The notes beneath the pieces were generated by a model, which was not told where the DNA came from, did not search any database, and was given only the letters and a program-made list of their open reading frames with translations. This document shows, piece after piece, positions 1 through 14,000 of a DNA stretch of 64,000 nt. A program made the translations under genes and the position numbers. Within the stretch, counting starts at the first letter, position 1. Each line of letters opens with the position of its first letter. Where the stretch lies: assembly GCF_000699445.3 (NCBI RefSeq), contig NC_067198.1, forward strand, positions 24,377,536-24,441,535, in the 5' to 3' direction. The DNA comes from Schistosoma haematobium. Taxonomy: Eukaryota; Platyhelminthes; Trematoda; Strigeidida; Schistosomatidae.

Positions 1-901
1 AGTTACGTTCTTTTTCAGACTGTTAATAATCAACAAATATAGTTGTTAATAAAGTATGTATATATAATTATTGAGGCTCGGGAAAAAAAAATTATGTAGT
101 TTGCATGAACACAAGAAATATGTGTAAAGAAAAAATTGAAATCTAATTTGTATTTCCTTCCGTGTAAATTTTTGTTTAACAATGGAAAATTGTTTTATAT
201 GTAAAACTAATATTCGACTGTAACATAAGGTAATATAAACATTTTATGGGATAATAGAGATTTTATTGATAAACGTTGAATTGGATGCGATTACAGTAAA
301 GACGTTAAAATACTAAATATGAAGCTGAGTTACGAATTGTCTTCCTTTATAGTTATCTGATATGTAGTTACTTTAGGAATAGACTACCGCTTGGGGCCAT
401 CAATCATCAATAAAAAATAAGAAACCAGATTAATTCCCAAATGCCAAATTTACTTGTACTGCTGCGATGACCTGGAACGAGCGGTTATTGGTCTCTTTTG
501 CAACGTTTTTGTTCGCTCTTTATAACTAATTTGTTGGTTGGTAAGTAACTCATTTTCACACGTGATCTTGAATAAAAATAGTAGCTTTCATTTATTAGTA
601 TATAAACTAAACAGCTAATCATCTGGTCTATGGTTTCATCTTCTAAAATATATATTTAGGGATCGATCCCGTCACTAAACGAATATTTCAACCACCTAAA
701 TCATATCAATAATTTTAGTAAACCAACTGACCACATCATAAGAAATATACAAAGAAAAAATTGTAACACGTCTCAAAATAGTTGATGATGATAATAATAG
801 TAAATGTAATCACCAAAATCATGATTTCCTTTAAACTAATGATGACAAAGATTTACAACCAAACTCTCCAGTTTCGGGAAAATGTAAAACTACTAGGAAA
901 C
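1..901. other. Non-coding stretch 3' of the last visible myosin exon
   Basis: AT-rich sequence with no open frame or splice-bounded exon that I can support on either strand. Because the myosin gene on the minus strand must continue after its exon ending at 902, this is most likely intron. Confidence 0.4.
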
Positions 902-3900
902 TAGAAGAATACGAAAAAAGAGCATAAAATTTTTGTCTCTCACTTGTCCCACTATTCTAGATTTCTCAAGTAAGAAATTAGTGATTTTCGCTCCAATAAT
1001 TATTGACCTAAACAAATCGTAAACAAAGATGCGAATTGTCTTAAAATACATGAAATCTACAACACTGTTGAAATGAAAAAATGACAATCGATTCAGAGAT
1101 ATTAATTAATTAATTATGGTGTAACTAGAATAAGCATGCTAAATATATATGATTTGCGTAGTCCGAAATAATATGTTTAATAATCATGGTTCAAAAAGGT
1201 GCCTGAAAATGTGATGGAACTAAGCTGTCAATTTCAAATCCACTTGCAAGATCTATTTTGTGAAGGCTAATGATAGAACAGTTCTACTTAGACTTAAGTC
1301 CAACAGTCATAAGATCTATAATTTACTAAATGATATAATAATAATGAAATAATTATAGATTACTTCATAGTTACATTTTGAGAATACTGATTCAAAATTC
1401 GATGGTATTGTGATGTTTGTTTTAACACAAAGCAACAAAAGAGATAAATATCAAGTACTGTAGTATAGGAAATACAACTGACTGTGAAGGCTGCACCTAA
1501 TAATATTATTCAGAGATAACTTCAACCTTCATAGATGTTATTTTAAAGTTAATAATGCTCCCATTCAACATTGCAAAAATCAGTCTCTCATGAGATCATT
1601 TAACTAGAATGTGGTGTAACGACATTTCACATTTTGTTATTTACTACCTTTCTTAGCTTTTCACCTTGATTTTAGTTATGACCGTTCCTGGTGCTATTAT
1701 TTTTCTTTTTGTAATGCTTATTCTTCATCGTTTAATGTTAGATAGAAAAAAAGAAAATATAATTTTCCTACAATGTATACGCTGTCAGCACAAAGTTTTA
1801 CACATCTGTCTACCACCATACACATGTATTGCTAACAATCACTATTGTTATTAATCCTTCATTAAAATTTCATGCCCTGTTGCCTGGTTTTAAAAGTTTT
1901 CGTTCATAACGATGCTAAAAAACGACTATTTTTGCGTATTGAAGCATTTAAGAAATTATTCAGCACACGTCTATTATAATTATATATATCGAAACCAATT
2001 TCAATGACCAGTCGACAGTTGAATCAGGATGTCTAATATTACATTACTTGCGTAAACAACATAATTTATTTAACCCATCAGTAACATTTTAAATAATTAA
2101 CATGCGGTTATTAGATAGCTGTTGTTAACCTATTTAATAGAATTTGTAGGAAGAATGAACAAAAATATATAACAGTGTAGTTAAAATAATGACACTAATG
2201 TGAAGTCGTTTAGAAAACGTTTACTGAGGTGAACCCCCAAACATAAAAGACAATCTTAGTTTATCTGTTATATAAGCACACTACTGAAGATTGAAATGCG
2301 TGGTGGTGTGACAGAAAACAGAAAACTGACAACAAGGCGTTACTAAACTTTTTACACTGTACATATTTACCAGGAAACAAGCAAATCAAAATAAACCATA
2401 AACCATAACAATCGGCAACCTTTAATACAATTATTTATTATCCATGAAGTAATTTTATGAAATATTAGTATTGATGGACAAGCAACCTCAAAACAGGTAG
2501 TTTTTTCTAAGTTGGCTGCCGTAAAAGTTTTATCACTGAAGTTCTATTACAGCTAATAACTTAGGTAAGGATAAAAAGTTACTTTGTATATGTAATAAAC
2601 TGAAATATCTGTTTATGTCACAGTGAAGATAGGAAACCTTATAAAAGCTTAGCAGGCAGTTGAATAAATCAGGAATAATATTTGTTAACCACAAATAGAC
2701 AGGTAATAACAAATAGCATGCTTTAATAGCCCAACTTTGGAGTATTCTTAAATAATCAAGTACAACATAAAATTTATTGCTTAGCGATGTCTCTCACTAT
2801 TGACATGTAAACTCTGAAAATAAACAAGAAGACTTGCAAACTTGAAATAACTCTACTCCAAAACGTTATTTGCGTTGATCGACAGTGCATAAAATAACTA
2901 CTAAAAAGCATTTTGCCTCTTGTTACTATACAAACTCTAAGTTAGTTAATATGCTTCAAGTGATTTGATATAACATAGATATCTGTTTTACAGATGAACT
3001 ATGAACTTCGCTTAAAAGTGTGTGAATAGTGGATTGATGAATTTATAGGTGTTTTTTATTTTAAATGATTATAATGAGGTTTGATTATTTACATGCTGTT
3101 ACAAGTATGAAAGTAGTTTTCACTCACCAGTTGGTACATTGTGAATAGCTGTTGAACTAACATGATGAAACGTATTTTTACATCCGAGTTCGTGATTTTG
3201 GCATGGTTTGTAAAACATCTTTGTATAAACGATCAACTAGTCATTTTCCAAATAGCTTTTATGTAAACCCTTATGAGTTGCTTCAGTTGTTTTACAAAAT
3301 TTTTAACAGAAATATATATAAAAATCGGTTCAACATTTTCAGAACTAGAGATCACTTAGGTAATTCACAAATGCAGCAAAACTGAACACCACATATGCAA
3401 CTGATATATTTGATTGAGTCTTTATTTGAGCAAATATTCGTTCAGCTTTAAGATCAGTTGAATTAGAGTAGATGATTACCAAACATCAATACATATATTT
3501 CCCACAACTCATTAAAACAACAATAATTTTAAATGACGTATAAAAATTTACAATATACTGCGTCATCTGAATCTGAATATTTATAGATGGTGAAATAGCA
3601 AACCAGACGTAGTATTTTGGTAACTTAGAAGTAAAATCGTTGGGAAAGAATTGTTAATTCCTTTTAAGTAACATTAGACTAAAAAATATACTTAATAAAG
3701 TTTCGCATGGTCAACAGTCTATACTGTAAAATAAATATCAATCAACCATGTTTATTACATTTATGAAGCTCTAAAAACTATGTGTAATTTACCTAGACTA
3801 AACCGGCTGTAGTCTGACACCACTAAGTGAATGAATATTAAAAGCAACAATAAAAAATGATAACAACACACACTAACTTGAAGCATACTTTGCAAAGAAT

Positions 3901-6029
3901 ATTTCCACCAGCTTGCCAAATCTTGAGGAATTATCATTTCGAACAGTTGTAGCGTTCCCAAAACTTTCAAGAATAGGAGTACTTTCCAAAACTCGCCTGG
4001 CCACTGAACTCAGGCTGTTTTTACCTTGCTCACTTGTACATGCAAGATACTGAGTGATTCTTTTAAAAGCTTCGGTTTTTCCTGAGCCAGATTCACCACT
4101 AATAAGAAATATGTTTCAAAGTTAGTAAAAATGTACTCATATAGGTTAAAATATGCAAAAGAAACTAAATTAATTGTCAGTCGTAAAGAATACAAGTTTA
4201 TTCCTTACCACGATAATTCAGGACATGAATCCTTAGTTTTTCGTAAGAGAAATTGAAGTAGAGAAAATACTTTCGAAACGCTTGAAAAGTCGTGTTTTTA
4301 GTATCGTAACAAGGTTTCATTGCAACATATTTTATTTCAAAACGTTTTATTGTTTTGTCCTAGATAGTTAACGGTAAAAAAAGGGTTTTATGAAATTCAG
4401 CAACAAGTGTGTACATTCGAAGACTCGTTATTTCTCAGATATGTTAATGACTCTTCAAGTATCAGAAGGGGTTTTTTGATACTATAGTAATTTTAATGGT
4501 TGGGTTGATGAGTCAATCGAAGTTAAACCACCATGAAAAACCTGGAAGCATATGACGGCCATTCCGTTCTATTATGGGACTCCTCAGAGGCGCAAGACCG
4601 ATAGATCCTGCATTCGACTTTCCTAGTCTTCTATCATAATCAATTTTGTTATACGCCACTCTTAAGAAAGACACCGCACACTCATATTCAACACCTGTGG
4701 AAATTTTTAAAACCCTTTAGTCAGTACGTAGTCTTCAAATACGTGTCAACACAATTCTAGCATTGTGCATTGTGCATGACGTTCGTCCAGCCAAAACTGG
4801 AGTAGTGAATACATGCAAACAAACTAAGGGAACGACAGTGAAATGTCAGAAATGATTTGAAAAACCTATCACACCTGAGAACCTCAAATCTATCGTAAGA
4901 TAACAGATTTTCTGACCCAAACTCATCATTCTTGTTATGCAGAAATGTTAAATGTAACATCATCACGATCTTCAAATACCGTAGTATTAATTTGCAAACA
5001 ACGTCTCTTCAAATTCATTATCTTCCAGAGCAAACAGTTTACAAGGACAGTTCAGACATTTTCATTAATTCATGTTCACTTATTTGCTATCTGTCAATTT
5101 CTAGTCAAATCATCAACTACCCTTTACTCAAAACACGATGAAACTTGAGTCAACGCTCTGAGAAAGCTGCATCAGACTAATATAGGCCAACCAGCTCTTT
5201 ATTTGTCCTAAACTGACGCCAAAACTGCGCACACAGAACGGATGGAGAAAATACACAGATATTCTTCCCAGCTAGAGTCAATTATAAAATATGATGACAG
5301 AAAACGGGTAACTATTTCCTGAGGCTTCATGTTCCTTATGGTGGTAAATATTATTAGAGAGTATATATAAATATATAATAGCCACATTTAACGGCGGCTA
5401 TTTATCATGCACTTTGTGAGAAAAACTAACAGAAGAAATGAACTAATAACAAACCTTATGACAACAATTTGGTCGCATTCATTTCTTAAGGCAGTCTGAT
5501 ATAACGTTTCTGCAAGTCCGTATAAATGCCTAAAGGCTCAGACGATAAATCTAATCTTACGCTGGAACACTTGTAAGCATTCGATTAAAATACTTCACCA
5601 TTACTTCTGGTCCATCAATTAATAGATCCTTATATGGATTTACAGAAACAACTATATTTCCAATATATGTCTAAAAAGCAAACTAAGAAAATAGCAGATT
5701 ACATAAATTTTTGATCGCGAGTAACGTAGTTTAAGGGTTTGTAACACAGAAATCGCCGACATATTTCTACAAACGTTTTCCAAAAATTTAAAAAAGTAAC
5801 CTACGGCAGGTTCACCATATTATCCATATCCTCAGCAATAATCTTGGCACTTTTTTGCATCCGAGAACGCAGAACTCGCATAACTCTTTCCTTGAAAGAT
5901 AATTCAATGCATTATACGGTAAACTACCTCTTTATCAACTAGTATTTTCACGTCGCAATCATCTTTTCTCACTGACAATATTTCTCCGAATGACTGAGAA
6001 CCCTGATCTACAAACGTCACAATGTCACC
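902..6029 (-). CDS. Unconventional myosin heavy chain, motor-domain part (7 exons, partial at both ends)
   Basis: Actin-based motor ATPase. Exons in minus order: 6029-5928, 5890-5805, 5766-5703, 5670-5561, 5529-5455, 4098-3889, 1007-902; all junctions are GT/AG and keep frame. In order the translation shows the SH3-like N-terminal strand region (GDIVTF), the IAEDM stretch, [16 protein letters not shown] (purine-binding loop), the P-loop [29 protein letters not shown] (switch I) and [17 protein letters not shown]. These are canonical myosin head signatures, in the right order and spacing. SGSGKTE and the [10 protein letters not shown] wording resemble the MyTH4/FERM myosins (VII, X, XV) more than muscle myosin, but the class is an inference because neck and tail are outside. 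The initiator Met exon should lie above 6029; the rest of the motor and tail lie below 902. Introns grow from 31-38 nt at the 5' side to 1,356 and 2,881 nt. Donor AAA|GTATGC at 3888 was chosen because other donors there create stops. Confidence 0.9.
4540..4650 (-). repeat. tRNA-derived SINE fragment with decayed hammerhead core
   Basis: On the minus strand a tRNA-like B-box remnant (AAGTCGAATGC) is followed by CTGAGGAGTCCCATAATAG and then GGCCGTCATATGCTTCCAGG. This matches the layout of schistosome Sm-alpha SINEs, whose RNA folds into a hammerhead ribozyme. The CUGANGA box is intact but the second core box GAAAC reads GGAAT, so cleavage activity is not expected. It sits inside the 1,356-nt myosin intron. 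Confidence 0.65.
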
Positions 6030-9000
6030 CTGAAAAATAAAATTAAGCAAAAGTAGCCTACTTTCTTAAAGTCTCCCATTGTCTGTTGTGAACACTTTGT
6101 TTTCGTCCGCAATATGGTGTAATTTTGATTGGTCTATTTGCCTGTTGTTAAAGGTTGGCCTAATCCAACAAATAATAATTAGTTGTACTTAACAAAAGTA
6201 AATAATTCGTAACTTTTGGACGGCCTTTTGTGTAAGCGTATGTTTCATAATCTAAAGAGTAGTTGCAGGCTGCTAATATGCCTGTCGATTTACTTCATCT
6301 TTGGGTAAAAATGATATTAGCTAATGTTTGGTCTACCAATTTTCATAGTCCATTATAAATCAAATTTTGGAGTTTTTTATGTCTGTTTCCACAAATATAG
6401 AATGCCATATGTTTTTGCAAGAAGTTTGTTGAGGTTTATTAAAGGATTCTGGTCTTGTGAAGAGCTGAGAAACAAAAGTTGAAACAAAATGGGTATCAGA
6501 TTGCGGACGGCCATTTTAGTAATATTTAGTTTTACACTTACTGTTAGTGGTCCTAAAGCTTACATTGTGGACGTTTTTGTGAAAACGATTTTTAACACAT
6601 TCGACTACACTGCTCAATACCAATATTTATTATTTTGGAGAAGCTACGCTTTACTTCTATTCATCTCATAATCTATTCAACGGATTACTAACCATAAATC
6701 TTGGAAGGCATGGATGGTTTAGTACCATTTTAAAAGACGAAGCTACTCAAAGCACAGACTCACAACCAGCGTACATTCACCTACATTGTTTTTCAGTAAG
6801 CCTAGCAATTCGCGATGTCTCTTGACATCGAATGTAAATTCTAAAATAAAACACTTGTGCATTTCAGACGCACAATGTTATATCCTTTACTTCACAGATA
6901 GGTGTAATGATTATGCATCATGTGCATTTACGAAAACATAGCTTCGCTCAACAAATGAAAATCACAGCAGCCATGTTCAAATTCTCCACAACTTAAGAGC
7001 ATTTGGTCAAAAAGGACATCGGAGTTTACAGAGATTGTATTAAAACTAGCTGACGCACTAGTACTACCATTAACCATAGGTAGGAAGCACCAAAGCAACA
7101 CAGAACTTTTATTTAGCTACATAAAACTAAACAACCTACAATAGTCGAAGAAACACTTCATCAAGTGTTTCAAAAGCTATATAGTTGTTAAAAATTCACA
7201 AGCACTGATGCCACGTGTTTCGGATTTGTGTTACGTATAGCTGATAATGGTGTTTACGTAGTTTCTCAAGATAACAGATACAACAGCTCAAGGTTAACAT
7301 TCTTGGTGACGTACAAACAGAGCACTGTTTCATATTTAGATATTTAGGAACTTCAGGTAGACTCAGGAGGTCAGTATAACTGAGGATAGCATCCAGCGTT
7401 AGAATTCGAGTACACTGTTGTCTTATTTAGTTTCTTGGAGTCATTCGATAGTCTGTTCAACTCATTAACTATATATTTACAGTGTCGGCTTCACGTAATT
7501 CAACTGCCAGCCTATTTTAACTGACCAAAAACTTATGTAGGCAAACTTTTGATCTACGACACTGTATTTTAACTAGTCTATTTTGTTTTCTTAGTTTATG
7601 TTTGCGCAATTTGACGAAGCCTAACACTGAATTTTAAAACGTTTTGTAATCGGTGAATGAGTTTGAAGCAAAATGGAAAATCAAGCGTTAATCTATCACA
7701 CCCTGCAACGGTTCTCTAATCACAAGCCACTCCTAGGTTTTGTTATGAAGTGACGCTTTACTCATTCGATTTTCAACTTGAACTTATACGACGAATACTA
7801 AATACAAACGAGTGGGAGGGAACAAAGACTTCAACTTAAGATGGGCCGGACTTATGCCCGAGGATATTATCAATCGTACACCCCATAAGTTGACATGTAT
7901 CCAATCTGATTGATAGTACTTTCCTTATGTCATTAAAGTGTCCGATATTAAACCAGATACATTTGTTAACATTTAACCGAAGTTAGTAATTTCTAAACCG
8001 TACACCCGACACATGGAATTTCTGCTTAATAAAATTATAAGTGCCATATATTCCATCCCTGTGGCATGAATGCATCACTTTCATGTATTAAATGTATGGA
8101 GAAGTTTTAGTTAAGTTAAAGCAGTTACAAATGTTGATATATTTCGAATAGAACGGTCTCATGCATAACCCAACAAATTACCCTATGTCATTTAGTCAAA
8201 TTTGGTAATCTGGTGCCGACCACCTTGGAATCATTAAGCCTGACTGTGTGTAAGATAGCGAATTTCAGCGGGATATTGTTTAAGATATAAAATATTGTGG
8301 GATACTTAGCCAAATGAATCAGAGATATCGAAATTAAAACCTCCAGCTATTTTACGTCACTTATATTGGGTAATGTGATCAAAAAACTATAGTCCACAAT
8401 TTATACACAGCCTATATGTAAAGCGACTGTGTTATGATTTAATGTTAAGGTTTTTAGTAGGCGTTTAATCAGAGATACAGTTTTACAACGCTTTTCATGA
8501 TCTGTGAAATGACTAGAGTAATATTCAAAAGTTTCTGACTAGCAACATTCACTTTGCCTTCAGTCTTGTATTTTAGGATAATGTAGCTGATCTTCCAGTT
8601 TATCGGCTGTACATCTTTCTCTAACGATAAAAATGTTAATGACAATCTATTTTCAAATAACATTACATAAAGGATCGCGCTTTACAGACAAGATTAAAAT
8701 TCTATAAACGAATTTTGTCGATCGAAGTGATTCCGAACCATTTAAAGTGTCGATAATTATTGGATAGAATTCATAAGTATTACTATGTCTTACGTCAACA
8801 GTGTGAACTCTGAAATTGGTAACAATTTTACACAGGTGGTAGGTTTTTTGTGATTATTCCATATGCATGACGTATTATACTGAGATTATCCTAGTGTCTT
8901 GTATACTCGGTGCATTGTGTTCAGAAACTTAGATATTGTTGGTAATTTTAAAGTTAATGCGTACCGGCAGGTAACTTTGTTTTTTTTTAATATCTCGTAT

Positions 9001-11047
9001 AAGCTCACCAGAGTCTAAAACGCGTACATTAACACATTTTCACCTCTTACGTATACTAATTTAACTATAACCCCTCAAAAAACGGCTTCTGAAACGTTAT
9101 AAGGCAGTTAGGTTAATTACCGTGATCTACTGGTGGGTTCAGTCATTTTAGTGGTCATGACAGTACTGCCTAGAACACACAATCTCCCTGTTTTTCATAC
9201 CCAGTGCTGTTTGTTGTGCTTCATGTTCAAAATATATTTTAGTCGACGTAGGGAAGGCGTTTCAACGTATAATATTGAAAAGGCGTTTCGGAAGCTAGAG
9301 TGAATTCGACAGTGTACTGAAGAAATTCCAGAAAGTATGGTAGAATATTCCTTTTATTCTCATACTATCCATACTCAATACATTCATGCCGAAAGTAGAC
9401 TGTCATCATTTCTACCTTGTAGATATTCGTTATTGCCGTTAGCTATAAAGTATGATTTTGGCTGGAGTTGTCCTGTTCTGCTTGCCTAGAAGAAAAAGGA
9501 TTGCGAGCATATGCAACGTGGATTGTGGATAAATTGTTGCATGCCGGTGTCTTTGCCGTCATATGCTACCGTAATACATAAGAGAACTAACTCTTAGAGG
9601 TAACCTCGATCAATCACTGAATATAAACAGTAAAGTTCACCATATTCTTGGATAATAAAGTCGGTGGAATATAGATAACACTCACTCCTTCCATAATAAA
9701 AACAATATCACTACCCAGACAAGGCAGACAGTATTTACAGAATCAAGGAAGCAACTTTTTGCCTAATGAACATCAACAAGCAGGCAAGATTGTAGTTTCT
9801 CTAATACTTGTCTTTGTGTAGTATTCTTTACGATAGAAAATGTGGATCGGAATACAGAAAAGTGTTGACACGTGACAGGAACTGTTTATTGTAAGAAGTT
9901 CTTTTTAGTAGTACTTTCAACTTAACTATACATCCTTTTTGTGAACTGATTTTTCTGCATTAAATGTTGCTCATCCTGTAACAGTAGTACTGATGCATCA
10001 ATAAAGTTTTGCTGAACTTTTATTTTCGTCTTCTTCGTAGTTTTATGGGGAGATATACAGATAATCCTAACTGGTGTTTATGAAAATTGGAAATAACTAA
10101 GCGTTTGCTTTATAAGTACTACTTTTGTTACGAAAACTTGTAGTACTGCACCAGATTATATGTTATCGTAAAATATTGAGCTGTATATATCTCTCTTCGC
10201 TATGACAGTATATTCCGATGGACACTCGTAATAGCAAAGTTTCTCGACCACGTGGTCTTCGAAACCAAGCATATAATGACTGAAAAGATGTATATTTGAC
10301 GTGTAACACTTGAAGAGGGCCGGCAATAATGGACGTGCAGACATTCATTCAATCATATGGCATAACCCAAACTTGCAGACGTGGTCATTATATGTAACGT
10401 ACTACCATTCGTATTAAATATATTATTCTATACCCATCCCAAATGTGCTGTTCAAAAGAACTAAGTATCACTGTTAATTACCATGATACGAGGAGTCAGT
10501 GAAGATAGCGATGCGACTTTCACGTAAGGTCTTACAGATTGGGCAATTACATGACAAATTCATCGTTTTCAGATTAGGTCTATTATCAAAGTAGTATTAG
10601 TACGGAACTAAACTATAATTATACATACTAACAAGATTTATAGTAAAAAAGACTTGGCTTAGTTATTATATTCGCATTTAAGTGATCCACTAGATGAATA
10701 ATATATAGTGAATAACATGATATATATGATATATATCTGAACAATGTGAAACACAATTATCGTCACTCGTAAACTGCTTCTTTACATAATATTCCGTATT
10801 CAGAAATTCGCCAACTTGTTCGCCGCTATAGACTTAATTGTTAGAAAGACTTGAGCCTTTCAGTTACTTGACAAAAGCCATAAATGGCATGTCAGAAAAC
10901 GTATGAAAACCTTAGCTTAACGGCATTTCGAAAAACAACAAATCAGTTGTTAAACAAACGATTAAAATTCGTTATCAGTATCAAATTCGATAAGTAAACG
11001 AAATTGCATCTAATAGAATGTACCCATAAGTGTCTTACTTGTTGTAG
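6030..11047. other. Long stretch with no supported gene
   Basis: AT-rich DNA between the minus-strand myosin exons and the first plus-strand exon I can propose. It should hold the 5' exon of the myosin and earlier exons of the unidentified plus-strand gene, but I could not pick them with confidence. A stretch near 9,240-9,560 vaguely recalls a retrotransposon reverse transcriptase but is too decayed to call. Confidence 0.4.
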
Positions 11048-14000
11048 ACAATGCACTTCATCTTTTAACCCTCCTAAAACTTCGCCTAGTAGTTTGGTAT
11101 TACCGAAGAAACTTCAATTTGTAATATGAAATCTGAGAAAAATTGAATTACAACGTTCACAATACTATTAGCAATCCACTTTTTATATACAGTAGTGACA
11201 TCATTAGTAAGTACTATTTAGATATTACTCGCCAATATTAATAAGAACTTTGCTCATCGTGTTGTCAGTTATTGCGGATTCTGTCTACATAAATTATGAA
11301 GGACCAAATCTTAACCTCACTACTGGTCTGATGCCTCTTAACTATTCAGGTTAGCTGTTAATTTAAGCAAACTCGTTATCCCTAGACACTAGAAACGGAT
11401 GTAGACCGATATTCAATAAAGCCACTAGATAAGCGGGCCAAAGGGACTTAATTTTCCCACACTATGAATCCACATATACAGGATCTACATAACTTCAGTT
11501 TCCAGGCAGTGATCATTAAGTTGCAGCCTGTTAGGTCCACAGGATGAACTGATCGATAAGCATAATGAATAGTAACTTTTGGGATCCATTTATGGACCAA
11601 TAATGTGCGTATATTTTTACCGTATAATTGGTAAACAACTAAACTGTTCATATTCATGTCCCTCTTACTATGAGCTTTATTTTCACCTGTGAACTATTAT
11701 TATACGACTTACCATTCTTGAATTATGCTCTGTCTATTAATTACTACCTTCATCATTCACAGCCACATTTGTCCGATTCTTGTACAAATGTTGTTTCATA
11801 TTTTATGGTACAGTGTGGTCTGTCTGGTTGGTATATAAGCCTGTCGATTCACTGAGAGCAAAGACCAATGCACTTCAAATGGAACAAAAAATCTTCCAGG
11901 TTTGTTGAGAAACTCCGACAGCTCCTGCTCCAGATTTCAACCATTTGTCCTTTGTTAGGATGTTTTCTCTTTCTACTAGTACTGCGCTGGAATAATAGTA
12001 GCAATAATAATTTGTTGCGGTCCAAAGGCCTTCATGGAACCTATCGATATCGTTTAATAAGTTTGGTCCCTGTGTCTCTATTTATTCACAATTTTCGGAT
12101 TGGCAGTAGGTTGCAGTCAACTGTATGGTATTTCGCTTTGGATTTAGACAATGATACTACGTCTGCTAAATAAGAAATTGTGTTATAGGGCAATAAATAC
12201 AAGATTTTATCAAACAGGTATAATCTGCTTCGTATTTGAGTGTGTTAGAGTTGTCCAATGTCTATTCGTCGACTTGTCTCGAATATTTATAGCTTGAAAT
12301 AATGATGAAATTGCAGATTGTTAGACAGACAACTGATTAATATTTCCAAATAACCACACGCACATGTTGGTCAACGGAAATGAAGTGATACATTTGATAA
12401 TGACATGATGTCACATTTCGTATGCCGATTGCGTATATCAAGTTGCATGGATTTGAAATGTCTGTGTTAGTCATTGAGATTGGCAAACCAGTGTGTCACT
12501 GACAGGACGCTAATAGCAAATGACCAGGAAAGAGATGTGAAATTGTAAGAATAGAATAGCATTATGTTCTACCGCATAAGGTTTTCGGATTCCGAACGTT
12601 TGTGTTGGTTAACTGTGACAAACTATCTTAATCAGGTGGATAATAAATCCAATCTTCAGTTCGATTATAACACAATTTTTTTCAATTCTGTAAGAGTGAC
12701 CCAATACACAATCAAAATTTTATAATCCCAGTCGATGCAAGCAGCATAATAAAAAGTGGCTGCCGTATAAACTACGTATCAGTTAAAACATATTAAATGC
12801 AGTTCGATAAAAAATATTTGAACTCAGTGAAGGCGTAAGAAGGGCAAAAACTAACACTAGTACCATCTCAAGTGGAAACAAAATGATAAGAAGAGTGTAC
12901 ACATAGAGGAATCAAGAGGGACAAGTTACAAGTATACATACATACACAAAATCTTCAAAATGGCTGCTAAACTACCATATTCTCTAGAAAATCGAAGACT
13001 ACTTAACACTGATGTTCTTTAGATCTAAAAATGCAAACCCTGGTTAACTGATATCCTGATTTTCTGAACAGAATTCACCAGCGAACAAACAAAAATAGAA
13101 TATCTGCAGGTTTTGTAAATGAAAAAATGCCAATGGTGTACAGTATTGATCCTCAGATATCGACATATTTTGTGAGTAATTATTGTTACTAGAGAAACAC
13201 AGAGTGTCTAACGTCGTACGGAATATTTCCAGAGACACCACACATTCTACTGACTGTTCATACATTTATCAGATTAAGGTTGTGGAGATTATCAAGTTTT
13301 TGATTCAGATCAGGAACCGACTGACGTAAGACAACCATCCAAAATACGGGAGCACTGGTAGGCCGTTTTGCTCTATTGTGGGACGCATCCACGATCCCGC
13401 TCGCAGGATTCGAACCTGAGGCCTTCAGTCTCGCGCGCGAATACTTAACCTCCAAACCACTATGTTGGCATCCATATGGATTTGGGACTTTTGTTATGGT
13501 TGAATGTTGAGAAGTGATCGACAAGTTATATTTGAGGAAACGATCGAATTGGGAATCCCAGTGCATTATACACTTCACCGTCGGCAGTGTACTATATGGT
13601 GCCGGAGGTTTCTCGTTCTGTTACCAACTGGAAGCTTAGAAAGTCAATTCATCCGTGGGCCTCTTTCTTGAATACTGGGTAGCCTGACTACAGATTTCTT
13701 CAACACCGTTCTCAATGTTTGCTAATATCTAACCTGGAGGTTCAAAATTGTATCAAGTTTTCTTACTTTAAAAAAAATGCTGGTTTTTCGAAAGATGTTT
13801 AAATGAGAACAAATCGTAAAGCGCTTAGACTAAGAATAAAGCCCTTATAATTTTCCCTACAATACGCAAGTTTGCAACCATTGCCAAATAATTGTTGGCA
13901 GGATATGGCTTTGATGTATCGAGTCGTCCGTAATCCTCAGCACCTTGATAAAGTTGTGGTACGTTACGTCAATAAAGTGCACTCAGATCGAAACGTTTTT

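Noticed and set aside
3203..3385. 60-codon plus-strand frame starting [10 protein letters not shown]
   Set aside because: No domain, no splice context, lies in a myosin intron on the opposite strand.
3866..3890. Alternative donors (GTTAGT, GTGTGT) for the myosin P-loop exon
   Set aside because: Either choice puts a stop codon at the join with the 1007 exon; AAA|GTATGC keeps frame and normal myosin spacing.
6489..6671. Plus-strand frame with a signal-peptide-like start
   Set aside because: Hydrophobic only because of AT-rich codons; no donor site with a plausible partner exon.
9240..9560. Possible RTE reverse-transcriptase remnant (VDVGKAF-like, GVPEK-like strings)
   Set aside because: Matches are isolated and not colinear enough to support a call.
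10156..10348. Two overlapping minus-strand frames of about 60 codons
   Set aside because: No recognisable motif and no splice signals that would place them in the myosin gene.
13258..13578. 106-codon minus-strand frame
   Set aside because: It crosses the tRNA-like head and body of a SINE; not a protein gene.
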